Source: Fibrobacter sp. UBA1765 (GTDB taxonomy: Bacteria; Fibrobacterota; Fibrobacteria; Fibrobacterales; Fibrobacteraceae). From it: DNA of 34,796 nt. Of the stretch, positions 31,748-34,796 are shown piece by piece. The DNA is taken from assembly GCA_002314675.1 (NCBI GenBank), contig DCGZ01000091.1, forward strand, positions 1 through 34,796. Reading direction: 5' to 3'. The stretch's first letter is position 1; every line of letters starts with the position of its first letter. Under the pieces are notes generated by a model. That model did no database searches, had not been told where the DNA came from, and saw nothing but the letters and a program-made list of their open reading frames with translations. The translations under genes and the position numbers were made by a program.

Positions 31748-32089
31748 TTAGCCGATTGCATCTGGGCCAGTTTCGCCTGTGCGGATTCGGATGCATTGTT
31801 CAAGGTTTGTTACGAAGATCTTGCCATCGCCGATGTTGCCGGAGCGTGCGCCAGCGATAATGGCATCAATGCAAGACTGTACGAATTCGTCATTTACAGC
31901 AATGCGGATGCAAATCTTCTTCAAGAGGTTTACTTCGGTTTCAACACCACGGTAAACCTGTGTGTGACCTTTCTGCTGGCCGCAACCGAGAACGTTTGTA
32001 ACAGACATCTTGAAGATTTCTCTTTCGTAGAGAGCCTGCTTTACGCTGTTGAGCCTTTCTGGCTGAATATAGGCGGTAACGAGCTTCAT
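31748..32089 (-). CDS. glnK: PII nitrogen regulatory protein (GlnB/GlnK type)
   Basis: The 113-residue trimeric signal protein senses 2-oxoglutarate, ATP and ADP and controls Amt and nitrogen enzymes. The T-loop is GCGQQKGHTQVYRGVETEVN (35-54): Y46 is kept, but position 51, the tyrosine uridylylated in enterobacteria, is Thr. The second signature (ARSGNIGDGKIFV, about 81-93) is intact. AGGAGG lies before the ATG. It sits between GSIII and amt, with 18 and 14 bases to its neighbours, which favours a GlnK role. Control by ligand binding without uridylylation is likely. Confidence 0.93.
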   Translation of the reverse strand: MKLVTAYIQPERLNSVKQALYEREIFKMSVTNVLGCGQQKGHTQVYRGVETEVNLLKKICIRIAVNDEFVQSCIDAIIAGARSGNIGDGKIFVTNLEQCIRIRTGETGPDAIG

Positions 32090-32107
32090 AAACGATTCCT
32101 CCTGTTA

Positions 32108-34228
32108 TTAGTAGATGAAAAGCATTTCGCGATACTTTGGAAGCGGCCATTGTTCGTCGCTAATGACGCCTTCGAGGGAGTCTACGACCTTGCGGAGTTC
32201 AGACATTGCAGAAAGCTTGTCTTGGTGCTTGCTTGTGAGAGCCTTGCCCATGACTTCGATTGCAGAGCTGAGAGCCTGATAGCCTTCGCCGAGTTCCTTT
32301 GCGTATGCGTTTACAGTAACGAGGCCCTGGCTTGCTGCAAGTTCGTTTGTCTTGAGGGCGCTTGCGTAAGCCTTGATAACCTGTGGCAAAATAATGCTCT
32401 TTGCCATGTCGTAAGCAACCTTTGCTTCGATATCTACGCGCTTGTGGTAGTCTTCGAGGTTGACTTCGTAACGGGATTCAAGTTCAACCTTGTTGAATAC
32501 GCCGTACTTCTTGAAGAGAGCCACGTTATCCTTCTTTGTGAGGGCACCGAGAGCTTCCATGGTTGTGCGAACGTTCGGGAGGCCGCGCTTTTCTGCTTCT
32601 GCAACCCATTCGTCGGTGTAGCCGTTACCGTTGAAGATAACGCGCTTGTGTTCCTTGATGATGGACTGCAAGAGCTTCTGGAGTTCCTTGTGGAAGTTGG
32701 CCTTGGAAACCTTTTCCATCTTGTCTGCAATCATGTCGAATGCTTCTGCAACGATGGTGTTGAGGATTACGTTCGGTTCAGAGCAGCTCTGGCTAGAACC
32801 CGGAGCACGGAATTCGAACTTGTTGCCAGTGAATGCGAACGGGGAAGTTCTGTTACGGTCTGTTGCGTCGCGTGGGAGCGGCGGCAAAATGTCGGAACCG
32901 AGCTTCATTGCGCCGCCCTGCTTGCTGGACTTTGGTTCGCCCTTTTCAAGCTGTTCGACGACATCGGCGAGCTGGTCACCAAGGTACATGGAGATGATTG
33001 CCGGAGGAGCTTCGTTAGCACCAAGGCGATGGTCGTTGCCAGCACCAGAAACGGACATGCGGAGCAAATCGGCATGGGTGTCTACTGCGTAGATAACAGC
33101 GCAAAGTGTGGTAAGGAAGATTGCGTTCTGGTGAGGATCCTTGCCTGGATTCAAAAGGTTTGTCTTACCGTAGTTCACGGACCAGTTGTTGTGCTTGCCA
33201 GAACCGTTGATGCCTGCAAACGGCTTTTCGTGAAGGAGGCAAACGAGACCGTTGCGATCTGCTACGTTACGGAGAACTTCCATAATCTGCATGTTGTGGT
33301 CGCAAGCGAGGTTGACTTCTTCAAACATCGGAGCGAGTTCGAACTGTGCTGGAGCCACTTCGTTATGACGGGTCTTTGCAGGAATGCCGAGCTTCCAGAG
33401 TTCATCTTCAACTTCGTTCATAAAGTTAAGGATGCGAGCCGGGATAGAACCGAAGTAGTGGTCTTCCATCTGCTGGTGCTTTGCGGAAGCTGCGCCAAAG
33501 AGTGTACGGCCAGCCTGGTAAAGGTCCGGGCGCTGGAGGTAGAACTTCTTGTCTACAAGGAAGTATTCCTGTTCTGCGCCAAGGGTAACTGTAACCTTCT
33601 GCTTTTCAACGCCGAAGAGACCCATGAGGTGGTCTGCAGACTTCTGGAGAGCCTGAATGGAGCGGAGAAGCGGAGTCTTCTTATCGAGTGCTTCGCCTGT
33701 GTAGGAGCAGAATGCTGTCGGGATGCAAAGAGTTGCACCGTTGCCGTGACGCTTGATGAATGCCGGGCTTGTCGGATCCCAGGCGGTGTAGCCGCGAGCT
33801 TCGAATGTGGAGCGGATACCGCCAGATGGGAAGCTAGAAGCGTCCGGTTCGCCGACAATCAAGTTCTTGCCGGAGAATGCCATGATGGCCTTGTCGCCTT
33901 CCGGTTCAAGGAAGGAGTCGTGCTTTTCTGCGGTGGAGCCAGTAAGCGGCTGGAACCAGTGAGTAAAGTGTGTTGCGCCGCGGTCCATTGCCCACTTCTT
34001 CATTGCGTGAGCGACTTCGCCAGCGATGCTAGGATCAAGAGCTACGCCGTTTTCGATTGTTGCGAAAAGCTTCTTGCATACGTCTTTCGGAAGGTACGCC
34101 TTCATTGCTTCAGAATTGAAGACGTCTTCACCGTAAAAGTTAACGTTTGCTTCAGCAGCGGCCTGGATGCCAGTTGCTGGAGCGCTTGCAATTTCACTAA
34201 TTGCATTGAGTCTTTGTTGGTTGCTCAT
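32108..34228 (-). CDS. glnN: Type III glutamine synthetase (GSIII, GlnN)
   Basis: The 706-residue enzyme makes glutamine from glutamate, ammonia and ATP. At about 700 residues, with an N-terminal region absent from GSI, it fits the GSIII class found in Bacteroidota, cyanobacteria and Fibrobacter. Marks are TLGAEQEYFLV, ARHNEVAPAQFELAP-like KTRHNEVAPAQFELAP, GINGSGKHNNWS, GNDHRLGANEAPP, and DRNRTSPFAFTGNKFEFR. The ATG at 34228 has AGGAG about 9 bases upstream; the longer open frame is not supported. It leads an operon with PII and amt and is transcribed from a clear sigma54 promoter with two upstream inverted repeats. Confidence 0.95.
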   Translation of the reverse strand: MSNQQRLNAISEIASAPATGIQAAAEANVNFYGEDVFNSEAMKAYLPKDVCKKLFATIENGVALDPSIAGEVAHAMKKWAMDRGATHFTHWFQPLTGSTAEKHDSFLEPEGDKAIMAFSGKNLIVGEPDASSFPSGGIRSTFEARGYTAWDPTSPAFIKRHGNGATLCIPTAFCSYTGEALDKKTPLLRSIQALQKSADHLMGLFGVEKQKVTVTLGAEQEYFLVDKKFYLQRPDLYQAGRTLFGAASAKHQQMEDHYFGSIPARILNFMNEVEDELWKLGIPAKTRHNEVAPAQFELAPMFEEVNLACDHNMQIMEVLRNVADRNGLVCLLHEKPFAGINGSGKHNNWSVNYGKTNLLNPGKDPHQNAIFLTTLCAVIYAVDTHADLLRMSVSGAGNDHRLGANEAPPAIISMYLGDQLADVVEQLEKGEPKSSKQGGAMKLGSDILPPLPRDATDRNRTSPFAFTGNKFEFRAPGSSQSCSEPNVILNTIVAEAFDMIADKMEKVSKANFHKELQKLLQSIIKEHKRVIFNGNGYTDEWVAEAEKRGLPNVRTTMEALGALTKKDNVALFKKYGVFNKVELESRYEVNLEDYHKRVDIEAKVAYDMAKSIILPQVIKAYASALKTNELAASQGLVTVNAYAKELGEGYQALSSAIEVMGKALTSKHQDKLSAMSELRKVVDSLEGVISDEQWPLPKYREMLFIY

Positions 34229-34268
34229 ATTGCGAACTCCTATTGTTTTTGTTTTCGCCCCCTTATAT

Positions 34269-34284
34269 GCAAGAACCGTGCCAA
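34269..34284 (-). promoter_or_regulatory. Sigma54 (-24/-12) promoter of the glnN-PII-amt operon
   Basis: On the minus strand TTGGCACGGTTCTTGC fits the sigma54 consensus, with GG and GC exactly 10 bases apart. The start is predicted near 34257, about 29 bases before the glnN ATG. Confidence 0.9.
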
Positions 34285-34368
34285 AGTGAATTTCGGTGTC
34301 GCAATATGCTGAATTTTGCAGAAAATCAAACGTAAAGTTTTTGTAAGTAGTTTTTCGTATTTTGAATA

Positions 34369-34383
34369 TTACAATAAATGTAA
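34369..34383. promoter_or_regulatory. Upstream activator-like site TTACA-N5-TGTAA (glnN site 1)
   Basis: Perfect TTACA ATAAA TGTAA, about 112-126 bases upstream of the predicted glnN start, within normal range for sigma54 activator sites. Confidence 0.68.
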
Positions 34384-34396
34384 AGTAATGAGAGGT

Positions 34397-34415
34397 GTTT
34401 ACAATTATTGTAAAC
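34397..34415. promoter_or_regulatory. Upstream activator-like site GTTTACA-N5-TGTAAAC (glnN site 2)
   Basis: The best copy in the window: a 19-bp inverted repeat GTTTACA ATTAT TGTAAAC. Its core starts 30 bases from that of site 1, nearly the same spacing as the two distal dapF sites. Confidence 0.7.
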
Positions 34416-34431
34416 AAAGTGGCGAGAATTT

Positions 34432-34465
34432 GCAAAAAAGGGCAATCTCCTTAGAGCTTGCCCTT
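34432..34465 (-). terminator. Terminator upstream of the glnN promoter
   Basis: AAGGGCAA (34438-34445) / TTGCCCTT (34458-34465) with CTC/GAG inside; on the minus strand it is followed by TTTTTTG. It probably ends a minus-strand gene lying beyond the window, keeping it out of glnN. A T run on the plus side is also present. Confidence 0.65.
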
Positions 34466-34605
34466 GTGTCTTTTTCCTAAATTGCCTTATTTCAATGACT
34501 TAAATGCGCTTGAAGATATGAAAAGTAGTTTTACAAATTATGTATAATTGTGAATTTTTAAGGAAAGAAGGCTGAAACCTGAAACCAGGATATTGCATTC
34601 TTTCA

Positions 34606-34680
34606 CGTTATTGCGAGTGAAACGCGGCAATCCAGGATTATGTGGATTGCCACGGGCCTAAAAGCCCTCGCAATGACAAG
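34606..34680. repeat. REP-like intergenic palindromic element
   Basis: Nested inverted repeats: outer TTATTGCGAG / CTCGCAATGA and inner GGCAATCCA / TGGATTGCC. The layout (ATTGCGAG, ACGCGGCAATCC, then GGATTGCCACGGGCC, CTCGCAATGAC) is familiar as a dispersed intergenic palindrome of bacterial genomes. A second copy starts at about 34774 (TTTGCGAGCGTAGCGCGG) and runs off the window. Confidence 0.7.
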
Positions 34681-34685
34681 TTAAA

Positions 34686-34765
34686 ATGCAAGAGCCTGAT
34701 GCAAGGCAGAGAACAGAAGAAAGTAGGAAGACGGAAGACAGAAGACGGAAGACGTAAGAGATTGT
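34686..34765. repeat. Purine-rich dispersed repeat, inverted and permuted relative to 4866-4924
   Basis: ATGCAAGAGCCTGATGCAAG (34686-34705) matches the complement of 4876-4895 at 19 of 20 bases. A GCAGAGAACAGAAG unit and tandem GGAAGAC units follow. In the other copy the GCAGAG unit lies on the opposite side of the ATGCAAGAG unit, so the modules are permuted. Confidence 0.55.
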
Positions 34766-34796
34766 AACTTCTCATGTCTTTGCGAGCGTAGCGCGG

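Larger units (their letters stand above)
34229..34796. other. 568-bp control region of glnN and intergenic repeats
   Basis: No gene is seen here. From left to right there are the glnN leader and sigma54 promoter, two TTACA-N5-TGTAA sites, a minus-strand terminator, an AT-rich stretch with a degenerate third site (TTACA-N5-TGTAT near 34533-34547), a REP-like element, a purine-rich repeat tract, and the start of a second REP-like element cut by the window end. Confidence 0.6.

Noticed and set aside
31733..34312. Long plus-strand open frame opposite glnN and PII
   Set aside because: It runs across two recognised minus-strand genes and their gap; no ribosome site or domain. Also applies to the frame at 30363-31751 opposite amt and 5756-6676 opposite purC.
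34533..34547. TTACA-N5-TGTAT as a third glnN activator site
   Set aside because: Mismatched and about 280 bases upstream of the predicted start, beyond the terminator at 34432-34465; probably chance or belongs to another gene.
1..34796. CRISPR arrays, rRNA genes, insertion sequences
   Set aside because: No regularly spaced identical repeats, no rRNA sequence and no transposase frames were seen in the window.

Overview
The window looks like chromosome from a Fibrobacter species close to F. succinogenes. The signs are lipoproteins with long serine-run linkers, one of them ending in a domain of the Fibrobacter paralogous 'Fib_succ_major' type. There are also a multi-domain secreted GH26 mannanase with a C-terminal sorting-like module, a CE1-type esterase, a type III glutamine synthetase, DapL-type lysine/DAP synthesis, and short intergenic repeats. 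This assignment is inferred from gene content only.

Layout. 1-3.0 kb: cysK, a pyridoxal/pyridoxamine kinase gene, tRNA-Val(GAC), and a tyrosine recombinase beside that tRNA. 3.2-6.7 kb: secreted esterase, rnhB, and purC on the minus strand with a relic of a second purC 3' end behind it. 6.9-11.3 kb: a Ser-linker lipoprotein, an rlmD-like rRNA methyltransferase, then three small lipoprotein genes packed head to tail. 11.3-18.7 kb: GH26 mannanase (minus), GH57/DUF3536 protein, hypoxanthine phosphoribosyltransferase, and an AAA-ATPase-like/PD-(D/E)XK protein. 18.8-24.0 kb: an XRE-like regulator (minus) divergent from a peptide-modification cluster. 24.0-30.2 kb: folC (minus), then dapF-dapL-sigma54 activator, then a Fib_succ_major lipoprotein (minus). 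30.3-34.2 kb: glnN(GSIII)-PII-amt operon on the minus strand. The last 570 bases hold the regulatory region of that operon and intergenic repeats.

Two systems stand out. (1) A probable ribosomally made, radical-SAM-modified peptide (RiPP) locus at 19.1-23.3 kb, possibly to 24.0 kb. It has an unlisted 46-aa Cys-containing precursor, an intergenic hairpin, a 52-aa Cys-rich zinc-finger-like protein, two paralogous radical SAM/SPASM proteins (only the second with a PqqD-like recognition domain), and an amidohydrolase with a TTG start. A membrane HExxH protease follows from its own promoter. Palindromic ACAGAYRTCTGT sites mark its control region. (2) A sigma54 nitrogen circuit. Canonical -24/-12 promoters with GG-N10-GC spacing precede both dapF and glnN. 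Both promoters carry the same upstream inverted repeat, TTACA-N5-TGTAA, at enhancer distance. A NifA-like sigma54 activator gene is the third gene of the dapF operon. The window therefore appears to hold an activator, its probable binding sites and two target operons, linking DAP/lysine synthesis to ammonium assimilation.

Smaller oddities are a purC C-terminal relic with diverged codons, promoters whose -10 boxes lie 7-10 bases before start codons (near-leaderless mRNAs), a PII protein with Thr at the usual uridylylation Tyr, and permuted purine/pyrimidine-rich intergenic repeats.
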